Origin: JAGWBJ01 sp964291465
GTDB lineage: Bacteria > Chloroflexota > Dehalococcoidia > Lucifugimonadales > JAGWBF01
Assembly: GCA_964291465.2 (NCBI GenBank)
Contig: OZ219930.1
Span: 109,355-173,354 of the forward strand
Direction: 5' to 3'
Length of the DNA stretch: 64,000 bases
The notes under the pieces were generated by a model, which searched no databases, had not been told where the DNA came from, and was given only the letters and a program-made list of their open reading frames with translations. Position 1 is the first letter of the stretch, and each line of letters opens with the position of its first letter. The translations under genes and the position numbers were made by a program. This document shows positions 28,107-37,213 of this stretch, piece by piece.

Positions 28107-30763
28107 ATGACGGGAGACGAAATCCGCAAGGGGTTCCTGGAGTTCTTCGAGGGGCTGGGGCACACCCCCATGCCCAGCGCGTCCTTGGTGCCTGCGGGAG
28201 ACCCCACGCTGCTCTTCACCAGCGCGGGCATGGTGCCCTTCAAGCCCTTCTTCATGGGCGAGTCCACCCCCCCGTCCAAGCGGCTGACGTCCAGCCAGAA
28301 GAGCTTCCGGACGACCGACATCGACGAGGTGGGCGACCACAAGCACCTGACCTTCTTCGAGATGCTGGGGAACTTCAGCATCGGCGATTACTTCAAGAAG
28401 GACGCCATAGCCTTCTGCTGGGAGTTCGTCACCCGGCGCTTCGGGCTTCCCCCGGACCGGCTCTACGCCACCATATACCTGGACGACGAGGAGGCCTTCC
28501 GCCACTGGAAGGACGACGTGGGGCTGCCCGAGGAGCGGATCTACCGGTACGGGAACGAGGACAACTGGTGGGGCCCGGCCGGCAAGGAGGGCCCCTGCGG
28601 GCCCTGCAGCGAGATCCACTACGACAACGGCGAGGAGTACGCCTGCGGCGACCCCCAGTGCCACCCCAACCACGACTGCGAGCGCTTCGTCGAGCTGTGG
28701 AACCTGGTGTTCATGCAGTACTACCAGGACCTGGAGGGGAACCGTACGCCCCTTCCCGCCCCCAGCATCGACACGGGCATGGGGCTGGAGCGGGCCGCGG
28801 CCATCCTCCAGGGCAAGCAGAACCTGTACGAGACGGACCTGTTCCAGCCGATCCTGGACGTGGCATGCGGGCTCGCGGACAGGACCTACGGACGGGACCG
28901 GGACGACGACTACGCCCTGAGGGTGGTGGCCGAGCACTCCCGGGCCGCCGCCTTCCTCATCGCCGACGGCGTCGTCCCCGGCAACGAGGGCCGGGGCTAC
29001 GTGCTGCGGCGGGTGATACGCCGGGCCATACGCTACGGACGCCGGCTGGGCCTGGACGGGCCGTTCCTGGCCCGTGTGGTTGACGCCGCAATCATCCGGT
29101 TCCAGGGCCCATATCCGGAGCTGGCCACCAACCGGGACTTCATCATCCGCGTGGTGGACCTGGAGGAGGAGCGGTTCGGCCACGCCTTCGAGCGGGGAAG
29201 CGGGATCCTGAACGGGATTCTGGCGTCCCTGGAAGATGGCGCGGAACGGGCCGGCGACTCGGCCCCGGCGCGGGTGCCCGGTAACGACGTGTTCACCCTC
29301 TACGACACCTACGGCTTTCCGCCGGAGCTCACCGCCGAGATGGCCCGGGAGCAGGGCTTCGACGTGGACACGGAGGGGTTCCAGCGGGAGATGGACGCCC
29401 AGCGGGAGCGGGCCAGGGCCGCCCACGCCTTCTCCGGGGCCATGGAGATGCTCACCACGTACGAGAACCTGGGGGTAGACCGGGTGCTCTTCGTGGGGTA
29501 CGACGAGCTCCACCGGGAATCGGTGGTCACCGCGCTGCTGGTGGACGACGCGCCGGTGGGCCATGCCACCCTTGGGCAGACCGTGGAGATGGTGCTCAGG
29601 GACACGCCCTTCTACGCCGAAGGGGGCGGCCAGGTGGGGGACGCGGGGACCATCAGGGGGCCCAACGGCCTCGTGCGCGTCGAGGACACGCAGGCGCCGG
29701 TGGCCGGGCTCATCGTGCACCGGGGCGTGGTCGCCGAGGGCGACCTGTCCCTGGGAGACCCGGTGGCTGCCTCGGTGGACCCGTCGCGGCGCCTGGACAC
29801 GGCCCGCAACCACAGCGCCACCCACCTCCTGCACGCGGGCCTCCGCCAGGTGCTGGGGGCCCACGTGAGGCAGGCCGGCTCCCTGGTGACCGCCGACCGC
29901 CTGCGCTTCGACTACAGCCACGTCAGCCCCCTGGCCGGGGAGGAGCTCCGGGAGATACAGGGGCTGGTCAACACGAAGGTGCGGGACAACCTGTCGGTGA
30001 GCACCCGTGAGAGCACCCTGACCCAGGCGGTGAACGACGGGGCGCTGGCCTTCTTCGGCGACCGGTACGGCGAGACGGTGCGCGTGGTGGAGATGTCCGA
30101 CGGAGACGCCTTCAGCGTCGAGGTGTGCGGCGGCACTCACGTGGCCGCCACGGGGCAGATAGGCCCCCTCTTCGTCGTCGGCGAGTCCAGCATCGGCGGG
30201 GGCATGCGCCGGGTCGAGGCGGTGGCAGGCCGCGCCGCCGAGGAGCTATTCCTCCAGCGCACCGCGACCCTGGAGTCCCTGTCCCGCAAGCTGGAGACGC
30301 CCCTGGTGGACCTGGAGCAGCGCATGGACAGCTTCATCGAGGACGTCGACCGGATGCGAAAGCGGTTGGCCACGCTGGAGCGGGAGAGCCTGCTCCGGGA
30401 GGCCCGGGACCTCCTCTCCTCCGCGGCGGACGTGGACGGTGTGAGGGTCGTGTCCGCCAGGACCTCGGCGACCAACACCGAGGGCATGCGGCAGATGGGC
30501 GACTGGCTGAAGGAGAAGCTGTCCAGCGCTGTGGTGGTCCTGGCCGCGCTGGAGGACGGACGGCCCTCGCTGGTGGCTATGGTGACTCCCGACCTGGTCG
30601 CCAGGGGACTCGACGCGGGCGCCATCGCCAGGGACACTGCCAAGGTCATGGGCGGGGGCGGCGGCGGACGGCCCGAGATGGCCCAGGCCGGGGCAAGAGG
30701 GCCGACAAGCTGGAGGAGGCCCTGGGGAAGGTGCCCGGCCTGGTGCGCCAGGGCCTGTCCTGA
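28107..30763 (+). CDS. alaS: Alanyl-tRNA synthetase, frameshifted near the C-terminus
   Basis: The class II synthetase is full length: catalytic domain from residue 1 (F-T-S-A-G-M-V-P-F-K-P-F-F-M-G, then G-P-C-G-P-C-S-E-I-H), an editing domain with H-S-A-T-H near residue 571 and C-G-G-T-H near 673, and a C-terminal G-rich DHHA1 tail. One G is missing in the G-run at 30690-30693: with it restored, the end reads M-A-Q-A-G-G-K-R-A-D-K-L-E-E-A-L-G-K and stops at 30763, giving 885 residues. The reported frame would otherwise end in an unrelated tail. ATG 28107 (GTG 28104 adjacent) has A-G-G-T-G-A upstream. ruvX follows by 18 nt. Confidence 0.95.
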
Positions 30764-30781
30764 GGCCGCCGGGATAGCGCG

Positions 30782-31228
30782 TTGACCATCCTGTGCCTGG
30801 ACGTGGGAGACCGGCGCATCGGCCTCGCATTCAGCGACCCGTCCAACCTCTTCGCCGTCCCACTGGGCGCCATACGGCGTACCCGGCGGGACAGCGACAT
30901 CGACGCCGTCATCGTCCACGCCACGGAGCGTAACGCCGACCGGCTGGTGGTGGGAGTGCCCCTTTCGCTGAACGGACGGGAGGGGCCCCAGGCCAAAAAG
31001 GTCAATGGCTTCATCCAGGCCCTGGGCCGGAGGACGAGTCTTCCCATTCACAGGGTCGACGAGCGCTTCTCCACGGCCGAGGCCGAGCGGCGGCTGCGCC
31101 AGGCCGGAGTCGAGCCGTCGCGGGAGCGGGAGAAGGTGGACGCGGCGGCGGCCGCGGTTATCCTCCAGGACTACCTAAACACGCTAACAGTTGGTGCAAA
31201 CACCGAACAGGTGTCACAACAGCCTTAG
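30782..31228 (+). CDS. ruvX: YqgF/RuvX-type Holliday junction resolvase-like protein
   Basis: A 148-residue RNase H-fold protein. I-L-C-L-D-V-G-D-R-R-I-G-L-A at the N-terminus (first acidic residue Asp7), V-G-V-P-L-S-L-N-G-R-E-G-P-Q-A near residue 60-74, and V-D-E-R-F-S-T-A-E-A near 93. Family members work in pre-16S rRNA 5' processing and perhaps junction resolution. The start is TTG 30782, which gives the conserved N-terminus; there is no clear ribosome-binding site, but the gene lies 18 nt after alaS as in many bacteria. Confidence 0.9.
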   Translation: MTILCLDVGDRRIGLAFSDPSNLFAVPLGAIRRTRRDSDIDAVIVHATERNADRLVVGVPLSLNGREGPQAKKVNGFIQALGRRTSLPIHRVDERFSTAEAERRLRQAGVEPSREREKVDAAAAAVILQDYLNTLTVGANTEQVSQQP

Positions 31229-31241
31229 AGCATGTTATAAT
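31213..31241 (+). promoter_or_regulatory. Extended -10 promoter of the ferredoxin gene
   Basis: TATAAT at 31236-31241 is preceded by TGT (extended -10). A weak -35 GTCACA lies at 31213-31218 with a 17-nt spacer. The leader is about 75 nt and ends with AGGAGG at 31304-31309 before the ATG at 31323. Confidence 0.7.
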
Positions 31242-31322
31242 ACTCGCGCCTATGGAGGCTCGGAACCGGCAATCTACCGTATACCCTGGATATGGCCAGC
31301 AGCTAAGGAGGAGCGGGAGTCC

Positions 31323-31595
31323 ATGACGTATATCATCGCCGAACCCTGTGTGGGTGTTAAGGACGGGGCCTGTGTGGACGTCTGCCCGGTGGACTGCATC
31401 TACACTACCGACGAAGACGAGATGTTCTACATCAGCCCCGACGAGTGCATCGACTGCGCCGCGTGCGAGCCCGTGTGCCCAGTGACGGCGATTTTCGCCG
31501 AGGACTCGGTGCCCGAGGAGTGGGAAAGCTTCATCGCCCTCAACTACGACTACTTCAAGAACAAAGACCTCTCGACCCTGAAGAACTACCGCTGA
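31323..31595 (+). CDS. fdxA: Seven-iron type ferredoxin
   Basis: A 90-residue ferredoxin. The first cluster motif is C-V-G-V-K-D-G-A-C-V-D-V-C-P-V-D-C and the second C-I-D-C-A-A-C-E-P-V-C-P-V, typical of [3Fe-4S][4Fe-4S] ferredoxins with a C-terminal extension of about 35 residues. It is cytoplasmic. The start is ATG 31323 with a strong AGGAGG. It has its own promoter and no obvious partner nearby; it could feed the activase system. Confidence 0.93.
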   Translation: MTYIIAEPCVGVKDGACVDVCPVDCIYTTDEDEMFYISPDECIDCAACEPVCPVTAIFAEDSVPEEWESFIALNYDYFKNKDLSTLKNYR

Positions 31596-31740
31596 CGCGT
31601 CCGACCCAGGCACTGGGTTAACCCCGGCACCCGAAGGCACGAAGGCGCAGGAAACCAGGCCTGTTTCTTCGTGTTTTTCTTGGGAGACCCGTGGACCGCC
31701 GCCAGAGGAGCCGGAGCTCACCGTCCGGGAGAAGCGAGGA

Positions 31741-32523
31741 ATGCCGACCGCGCCCGTAAACGGCATAGACATCTACTACGAGACATCCGGAGAGGGTCCC
31801 GCGGTGGTGTTCGCTCACGGCAAGGGCGGCAACCACATTAGCTGGTGGCAACAGGTGCCCGTCTTCTCCCCCACCTTCCGGTGCATAACCTTCGACCACC
31901 GGGGCTGGGGCCGGTCCCTCAACCCCAGGGGCTCCATCGGTCGGGAGGCTTTCGTGGACGACCTGCGGGGGTTGCTGGACCACCTGGAGGTCCAGCGGGC
32001 CTTTCTGGTGGCCCAGTCCATGGGCGGACTCACGTGCCTCGGCTTCGCCTTGGCCCACCCCGAGAGGACCATGGGGCTGGTGCTGGCGGACACCACCGGG
32101 GGCATCGGAGACCCCGCGGTGGTGGAGACCATCCGGAACCGGAAGGCCCCGAAGGACGTGACCCTGAGGGCGATGTCGGCCGGCTTCCGGGACGGCGACC
32201 CCGCCGGGGCGTTCCTGTACCAGGAGATCAACCTGCTGAACCCGCCCCGAGACCCGGAGCCCAACGGCTTCACCAGCGGCGAGGGGCCCAAGGCCGAGGA
32301 CCTCGCCGGGATGCGGGTGCCCACCCTGCTCATCGTGGGCGAGGAGGACCAGGTGATGCCCCCGCCGGCGATGGAGCGGTCCCGGGACCTGATCCCCGGC
32401 TCCCGACTGGAGAGGGTCCCCGGGGCGGGCCACTCGGTGTACTTCGAGAAGCCCGACCTCTTCAACCGCCTGGTCCTGGACTTCTTCTCCTCTGTCTTGG
32501 AAGGGTCGCCGGCCACCCCGTAG
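31741..32523 (+). CDS. Alpha/beta-fold hydrolase
   Basis: A 260-residue alpha/beta hydrolase. Nucleophile Ser93 is in A-Q-S-M-G-G, the catalytic His is in G-A-G-H-S near residue 229, and the acid is probably in G-E-E-D-Q near 204. The oxyanion region is A-H-G-K-G-G-N-H-I-S-W near 25-35. Family members include esterases, dehalogenases and 3-oxoadipate enol-lactonases; G-G-N-H-I-S-W resembles the enol-lactonase type. The ATG follows G-A-G-A-A-G-C-G-A-G-G. The substrate is not determined. Confidence 0.88.
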   Translation: MPTAPVNGIDIYYETSGEGPAVVFAHGKGGNHISWWQQVPVFSPTFRCITFDHRGWGRSLNPRGSIGREAFVDDLRGLLDHLEVQRAFLVAQSMGGLTCLGFALAHPERTMGLVLADTTGGIGDPAVVETIRNRKAPKDVTLRAMSAGFRDGDPAGAFLYQEINLLNPPRDPEPNGFTSGEGPKAEDLAGMRVPTLLIVGEEDQVMPPPAMERSRDLIPGSRLERVPGAGHSVYFEKPDLFNRLVLDFFSSVLEGSPATP

Positions 32524-32611
32524 CCGGGGGCCGCCGGCGCCAACCGCCTCGCCCGGACAGGGAAAACTGATCGTCCAGGGCGGGCGTAATAACGGGTAGG
32601 AGGCCGTCACC

Positions 32612-33982
32612 ATGGATGACCCCGCTCTGAATGGCCTGAGTTCCTTCGTACCCGGCGTTCGCGCCGATCTCGAGGAGATGCTGGGCGGCATCGTGGAGGT
32701 GCCGACGGTCAGCGCCGACCCGGAGCACGCCGTGGATATACGGAAGGGAGCGGCCGTAGCCGTGGAGTACCTCCGCGCGGCCGGGGCCACCTCCGCCGAG
32801 ATAGTGGAAACGTCGGGAAACCCCGTCGTACTGGGCAAGTTCCTATCGGACCCTTCCGACCCGACCGTGACCGTCTACAACCACCTGGACGTGCAACCGG
32901 CCCAGGAGCCCGAGTGGACCCGCGACCCGTTCTCCTTCGGCGCCCGGGACGGCCGCTACGACGGCAGGGGGTGCACCGACGACAAGGGCCCGGCCCTCAC
33001 GGCGCTGATGGCCGCCCGGTACGCCCAGGAGGCCGGCATCCCTGTGAACGTCCACTTCATATGGGAGTTGGAGGAGGAGATAGGGAGCCCCCACTTCGAG
33101 GAGTTCGTCAAGGGCCAGGGGTCGGGCGTCGATACCGACTCGGTGGTGGTCTCGGACACGGTGTGGCTGTCCCGTGACACCCCGGCCATCCCCTACGGCC
33201 TCCGGGGCCTCCAGGCGGCCAGGCTCGTCCTGGAGACGGCCCGCAACGACGCCCACTCGGGACTGACGGGAGGGGCCGCCCGCAACCCCGTCGGCGAGCT
33301 GTGCCAGGTCATCGGCCGCTGCTACGACGCCCGGACGGGCGAGGTTACCATTCCGGGCTTCTACGACCGGGTGGTCCCCGCCAGCGGCGAGGAGATGGAG
33401 AGCTTCCTCTCCTCGGGCTTCGACCTGGGCAAGTTCGTGGAGGCCCACGGCCTGTACAAGCTGCGGACCGGGGACGCGGGGGAGGTCATGGACCGCATCT
33501 GGTGCCGGCCCACCTTCGAGGTCCACGGCGTCACGGGTGGCTACCTGGGGCCCGGGGTGAAGACGGTGGTGCCGCCCAGGGCCGAGGCCAAGGTCAGCAT
33601 GAGGCTGGTGCCGGACCAGGACCCCGACGAGGCGATGGATCTGCTGGCGGCCCACGTCAAGGAGATCAACCCAGACGTGGAGGTGCACGCCGCTGGCTCC
33701 CTTCGGCCCTACCTGGGAGACTTTCGGGGCCCCTACGCCGACGCGGCCCGCCAGGCCATCCGCTTCGGCTTCGACCGGGACCCCGCGTTCATCCGGGAGG
33801 GGGGCTCCATAGGGGCCGTCGTGACGATGCGGGACTACCTGAAGGCGCCCCTGGTCCTCATGGGGTTCAGCCTCCCGGACCACGGCTACCATGGACCCAA
33901 CGAGCACTACGACTGGGGCCAGGCCTCCGGAGGAATCAGGGCCCTGTCCTCCTACTTCAGCCAGGTCTCACGGATGAGGTAG
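32612..33982 (+). CDS. M20-family metallopeptidase (dipeptidase-like)
   Basis: A 456-residue M20 zinc peptidase. Metal and catalytic motifs: Y-N-H-L-D-V-Q-P near residue 89-96, G-R-G-C-T-D-D-K-G-P near 119-128, and E-L-E-E-E-I-G-S-P near 152-160 (general base Glu and metal Glu); a C-terminal His is in Y-H-G-P-N-E. The dimerisation domain lies in the middle. Family members are di- and aminopeptidases or carnosinase-like enzymes. A-G-G-A-G-G-C precedes the ATG by about 7 nt. Confidence 0.9.
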   Translation: MDDPALNGLSSFVPGVRADLEEMLGGIVEVPTVSADPEHAVDIRKGAAVAVEYLRAAGATSAEIVETSGNPVVLGKFLSDPSDPTVTVYNHLDVQPAQEPEWTRDPFSFGARDGRYDGRGCTDDKGPALTALMAARYAQEAGIPVNVHFIWELEEEIGSPHFEEFVKGQGSGVDTDSVVVSDTVWLSRDTPAIPYGLRGLQAARLVLETARNDAHSGLTGGAARNPVGELCQVIGRCYDARTGEVTIPGFYDRVVPASGEEMESFLSSGFDLGKFVEAHGLYKLRTGDAGEVMDRIWCRPTFEVHGVTGGYLGPGVKTVVPPRAEAKVSMRLVPDQDPDEAMDLLAAHVKEINPDVEVHAAGSLRPYLGDFRGPYADAARQAIRFGFDRDPAFIREGGSIGAVVTMRDYLKAPLVLMGFSLPDHGYHGPNEHYDWGQASGGIRALSSYFSQVSRMR

Positions 33983-34004
33983 AGACATCGAGACGAAGGG
34001 CCGC

Positions 34005-34628
34005 ATGATGATAAGGGCGCTCATGGCAGCCCTGGCCGTCGCCTCGCTGGCGGTGCTGACGGCGCTGGCCGGGTGCGGCGGAAGGGAGGCCGGGACCACG
34101 CCGGACGCTGCCTTCCAGCCGGAGCCGGTAGAGTCCGAGAGCTCCGAGGCCAAGCTGGACGCGGCCATGGACTTCGAGATCTCCCCCTACGGCGGCGCCG
34201 TCTTCGAGGGCTTGGACTCCGTCCGGCTCTCGGACCTGCTGGGCCGGCCCATCGTGCTGAACTTCTGGGCGGGGCTGTGTCCGCCCTGTAGGGCCGAGAT
34301 GCCCGACCTGCAGGAGTTCCACGACGAGTACGGCGACGAGATCACCCTCCTCGGCATCGACGTGGGCCCCTTCACAAGGTTGGGCTCGAATGACACCGGC
34401 CGGGGGCTGATCGAGGCGCTGAACATCACGTACCCGACTGGCTCCACCGACGATGGCTCGGTGGTCACCGAGTACGGCGTGTTCAGCATGCCCACCACCG
34501 TGTTCATCACGGCCGACGGCCAGGTGTTCCGCAAGTGGTCTGGAATCATCAACAAGGAGAAGGTCGTCGAGATCGCGTTGGACATGCTGACCCCGTCGCG
34601 CGACGGCCCGGGCGCGGCCGCCGGGTAG
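34005..34628 (+). CDS. TlpA-like thioredoxin-fold lipoprotein
   Basis: A 207-residue protein. It has a lipoprotein signal peptide with the lipobox L-A-G-C at Cys24, so it is anchored outside the membrane. The thioredoxin domain holds C-P-P-C (Cys92/Cys95) in F-W-A-G-L-C-P-P-C-R-A-E-M-P, and the cis-Pro loop is M-P-T near 163. It is followed by ccdA after 46 nt, so the pair is the usual CcdA-TlpA disulfide reductant relay. ATG 34005 or 34008 gives the same signal peptide. The nearby DUF3179 selenoprotein candidate is a plausible redox partner. Confidence 0.9.
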   Translation: MMIRALMAALAVASLAVLTALAGCGGREAGTTPDAAFQPEPVESESSEAKLDAAMDFEISPYGGAVFEGLDSVRLSDLLGRPIVLNFWAGLCPPCRAEMPDLQEFHDEYGDEITLLGIDVGPFTRLGSNDTGRGLIEALNITYPTGSTDDGSVVTEYGVFSMPTTVFITADGQVFRKWSGIINKEKVVEIALDMLTPSRDGPGAAAG

Positions 34629-34674
34629 CGCCCGTACGGCAGCCCCCTGGACACAGCTTTCGGACGAGTGGGTT

Positions 34675-35568
34675 ATGGTAAGTACACTGAAGACGATCCA
34701 GCTACCCAGCGCAGCACACCTGCGAAGCTTCGCGTTACCCATGACGGTGGGGCTGCTGGCCCTGGGAGCCGCGGTCATCGGCGCGTTCCTCACGGGGGAG
34801 TCGGCGGTCACCGGCGGAGTCAACGGCTTCGTGGAGGGCCTCTCGGGCAGGGCTACCGACAGGCTCACCCTGCTGCCCCTGGGCTTCGCCTTCGTGGCGG
34901 GGATGGCCTCCGCCGTCAACCCGTGCGGGTTCGCCATGCTCCCGGCGTACCTCGGCCTGTACCTGGGGTCCGAGGGACAGGCCGAGGACAACCGGAGTCC
35001 CCTGCGCATGCTGGCCAACGCCTTCCTGGTGGGGCTGACGGTCACGGCGGGGTTCGTCCTCCTCTTCGGCGCCATCGGCATGGCCATCGACCAGGGCATC
35101 CGCTCCATCGTCGAAGTCTTCCCCTGGGTGGGCTTCAGCATCGGAGTCATCCTGGCCCTGGTGGGGTCGTGGATCCTGGGCGGGGGCAAGCTGTACGTGA
35201 GCTTCGCCGGCCGTGCGGCCTCCCACGTGGGCAACCCCAACCAGGTGGGCGTAAGGGGCTACTTCCTCTTCGGCCTCAGCTACGGGCTGGCATCCCTGGG
35301 CTGCTCGCTGCCCATATTCTTGACGGTGGTCTTCACCACCCAGGCGGCATCCCACGTTCTGCAGGCCCTGGGCCAGTTCATGCTGTACGCACTGGGAATG
35401 GGGCTGGTGATACTGATCCTGACAATCAGCATGGCCCTGTTCAAGAGGGCTGTGGTCACGGGCCTGCGCAAGGCCCTTCCCCTGTTCCAGCCCTTCAGCG
35501 CGGTGTTCATGATCGCGGCGGGCTCCTACCTGGCCTACTACTGGCTGACCATCGGGGAGTTGGCGTAA
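34675..35568 (+). CDS. ccdA: CcdA/DsbD-type membrane thiol-electron carrier
   Basis: A 297-residue membrane protein with about six helices after a short N-terminal anchor. The redox cysteines are Cys84 in V-N-P-C-G-F-A-M-L-P and Cys210 in S-L-G-C-S-L-P-I-F. By family, it carries electrons from cytoplasmic thioredoxin across the membrane to an extracytoplasmic acceptor. The acceptor is probably the TlpA-like lipoprotein just upstream (34005-34628). It converges on the DUF3179 gene, 63 nt away. The start ATG 34675 follows a weak site (G-A-G-T-G-G). Confidence 0.93.
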   Translation: MVSTLKTIQLPSAAHLRSFALPMTVGLLALGAAVIGAFLTGESAVTGGVNGFVEGLSGRATDRLTLLPLGFAFVAGMASAVNPCGFAMLPAYLGLYLGSEGQAEDNRSPLRMLANAFLVGLTVTAGFVLLFGAIGMAIDQGIRSIVEVFPWVGFSIGVILALVGSWILGGGKLYVSFAGRAASHVGNPNQVGVRGYFLFGLSYGLASLGCSLPIFLTVVFTTQAASHVLQALGQFMLYALGMGLVILILTISMALFKRAVVTGLRKALPLFQPFSAVFMIAAGSYLAYYWLTIGELA

Positions 35569-35631
35569 GGGCCACGCCCGCCCGGCGGGGCGGCAAAGGG
35601 CCCGGCCTGACGGGGTGTCGGCCCCTCGGGC

Positions 35632-36723
35632 CTACTCGTAGACCTCGGTCTCCGGGTGGTAGTCCTTCCAGGCGAACCAGAAGGAGTAGTGGGAGGGGAC
35701 CCTCTCCAGTTTGGCGCCCGACAGCTCCCCTTCCAAGGCCTCCCCGGTAATGGCGGTCCACCGGGTCCCCGTCTGCCGGTCCACCATGATGGCCCCGGGA
35801 CCGGCCCTCCCTTGCTCCAACCGGAAAGTCAGGACGGTGTCGTCCAACTTTCGATCGTAGACCACTCCCGTCTCCGACGCGGCGTCGAACACGACCAGCA
35901 CGGGCCTTCCCTGGAACCGGTCGTTGACCAGGGGTTCCTCCCCCAACCGCCGGAAGGGGTACGCCCGCGCCTCGCCGCCCGACTCCAAGCCCAGGACCAG
36001 CTCCTTGGCCCCCAGCCGGTCGTCCTCGCGCCACTCACCCTGGAGGCCCGCCCGGGAGATGGAGTAGTAGATGGTGTACTTGTCCCTCTCGAAACCGCCC
36101 CCCTTGTCCAGGGCGGTAGTGTCGGGATACAGCTCCAGCCAGGACCTCCAGGTCGTCTGGAGAGCGGGCAGCACCTCCAGACGACGGCCCTCCAGGGGCC
36201 CACTCACGGCCTCGCCAAGCACCTGGCTCCACAGGCTGTCGGTCTGGTGGTCGTACATGACCAGCCCGTTCATGATCAGGTTCCCCGAGACCCCGAAGGT
36301 GAGGGTGTGCTCCCCGGTCTCACGGGCATACACGATGCCCGTGTAGCAGAGGGGTCACCAGGTGACGGCGATGGGGGTCCCGCCCAGGACGTCGTTAACG
36401 ATCTCGTGGCGGCTGAGCTGGGGCACCGAGTAGGCCCGGTGCTCCCCGCCGACGGATAGCCCTATCACCATCTCGTCGGCGGAGAACTGCTCCTCCGCCT
36501 CCTCGGCGTCGAGGTACGACGGGTCCAGGATCGCGCGTATGGCGTCCCTGGGAATAACGGAGATCATCTTCAGGTCCCGGGCGCTGACGTCGGTGTACAC
36601 CTCGGGGAAGGTGAGGGTGCGCGTCGGCTGAGGCCCCGACGCCGGCCGGACGTCGCACCCGGCAGCCAGCAAGCAGCCGGCAAGCAGGACTACGAGGGCG
36701 AAGGGAAGGCGGCAACTAAGCAT
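35632..36723 (-). CDS. DUF3179 lipoprotein with in-frame UGA, candidate selenoprotein
   Basis: The minus-strand frame from ATG 36723 is open to a TGA at 36355-36357 (codon 123) and continues in the same frame to TAG at 35632, giving 363 residues. Residues 1-22 are a signal peptide with lipobox A-A-G-C at Cys23. The family motif H-E-I-V-N-D-V-L-G-G-T-P-I-A-V-T-W is followed by UGA-P-L-C-Y-T-G, whereas DUF3179 proteins have C-P-L-C there, so UGA stands for the first cysteine. After it come T-F-G-V-S-G and W-S-Q-V-L-G-E-A, then a second half repeating the fold. A SECIS-like hairpin follows. The family's function is unknown. If decoding fails, only a 122-residue fragment is made. It converges on ccdA. 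Stop codon TGA is used normally elsewhere here. Confidence 0.85.
36312..36357 (-). promoter_or_regulatory. Candidate bacterial SECIS element of the DUF3179 gene
   Basis: On the minus strand, starting after the UGA (36355-36357), CACGGGCAT (36343-36335), loop CGTGT, and ATGCCCGTG (36329-36321) form a perfect 9-bp stem. The loop begins 20 nt after the UGA and has G at its second position. Outer pairing TCT/AGA and CCCC/GGGG (36354-36351 with 36315-36312) extends it with internal bulges. This agrees with published bacterial SECIS rules of thumb: loop distance of 16-37 nt and a G in the first two loop bases. Confidence 0.65.
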
Positions 36724-36762
36724 ACCAGGACCGTGCAAGTGTAGCATAACCCCGCGCCCACC

Positions 36763-36791
36763 TTGCCACCACCGGCCCGGTGGGTTAGATT
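36763..36791 (+). promoter_or_regulatory. Possible promoter of the EthD-like gene
   Basis: -35 TTGCCA (36763-36768), 17-nt spacer, -10 TAGATT (36786-36791). The reverse strand of the same place carries TATAAT, so the intergenic region may hold divergent promoters for DUF3179 and this gene. Confidence 0.4.
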
Positions 36792-36867
36792 ATAGACGCT
36801 CCAACATGCCCGGCGCCGCCGTCCGGCGCGCCGGCCCTAGGGAGACAAGGAGAGCGGAGGAAGAGCT

Positions 36868-37182
36868 TTGGCAGCGAAGTACCTGTACCTGGTGAGAATG
36901 GACGTGGACGAAGACAAGGAGGCCCACTTCAACGAGATCTACGACAAGGAGCACATCCCGGAGATCAGCAAGGTGCCCGGGGTCGGCAACGTCACAAGAT
37001 ACGAGACCGACACCGAGGGGATGCCCAAGTACGCAGCCCTGTACGAGATGGACAGGGCCGACCTTCCCAGCTCTCCCGAGTGGAAGAAGGCTTCGGACAC
37101 GGGAACTTGGAAGGACACGGTGAGGCCCTTCACCAAGAACCGCTCCCACACCATCTACAAGATCATAGAGCCGGGATCCTAA
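36868..37182 (+). CDS. EthD/dimeric alpha+beta barrel-like small protein
   Basis: A 104-residue protein. It begins K-Y-L-Y-L-V-R-M-D-V-D-E-D-K-E-A-H-F-N-E-I-Y-D-K-E-H-I-P and contains G-V-G-N-V-T-R-Y, which fits the ferredoxin-like dimeric alpha+beta barrel fold of EthD and related proteins, often used in degradation of aromatic or ether compounds. The start is TTG 36868 with C-G-G-A-G-G 7 nt upstream, a clear non-ATG start. It lies 31 nt upstream of the CocE-type hydrolase and is probably cotranscribed with it. No catalytic residue can be assigned. Confidence 0.75.
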   Translation: MAAKYLYLVRMDVDEDKEAHFNEIYDKEHIPEISKVPGVGNVTRYETDTEGMPKYAALYEMDRADLPSSPEWKKASDTGTWKDTVRPFTKNRSHTIYKIIEPGS

Positions 37183-37213
37183 CCGTCCCTACGCGGACTT
37201 CCGGAGGTGCCCC

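Noticed and set aside
34270..34300. Further selenocysteine site in the TlpA-like gene
   Set aside because: The motif is C-P-P-C with normal TGT codons and no in-frame TGA.
36355..36357. Simple nonsense mutation making DUF3179 a pseudogene
   Set aside because: The codon matches the catalytic Cys position, a SECIS-like hairpin follows, the rest of the gene is intact, and a second gene shows the same pattern. It cannot be excluded without the Sec genes.
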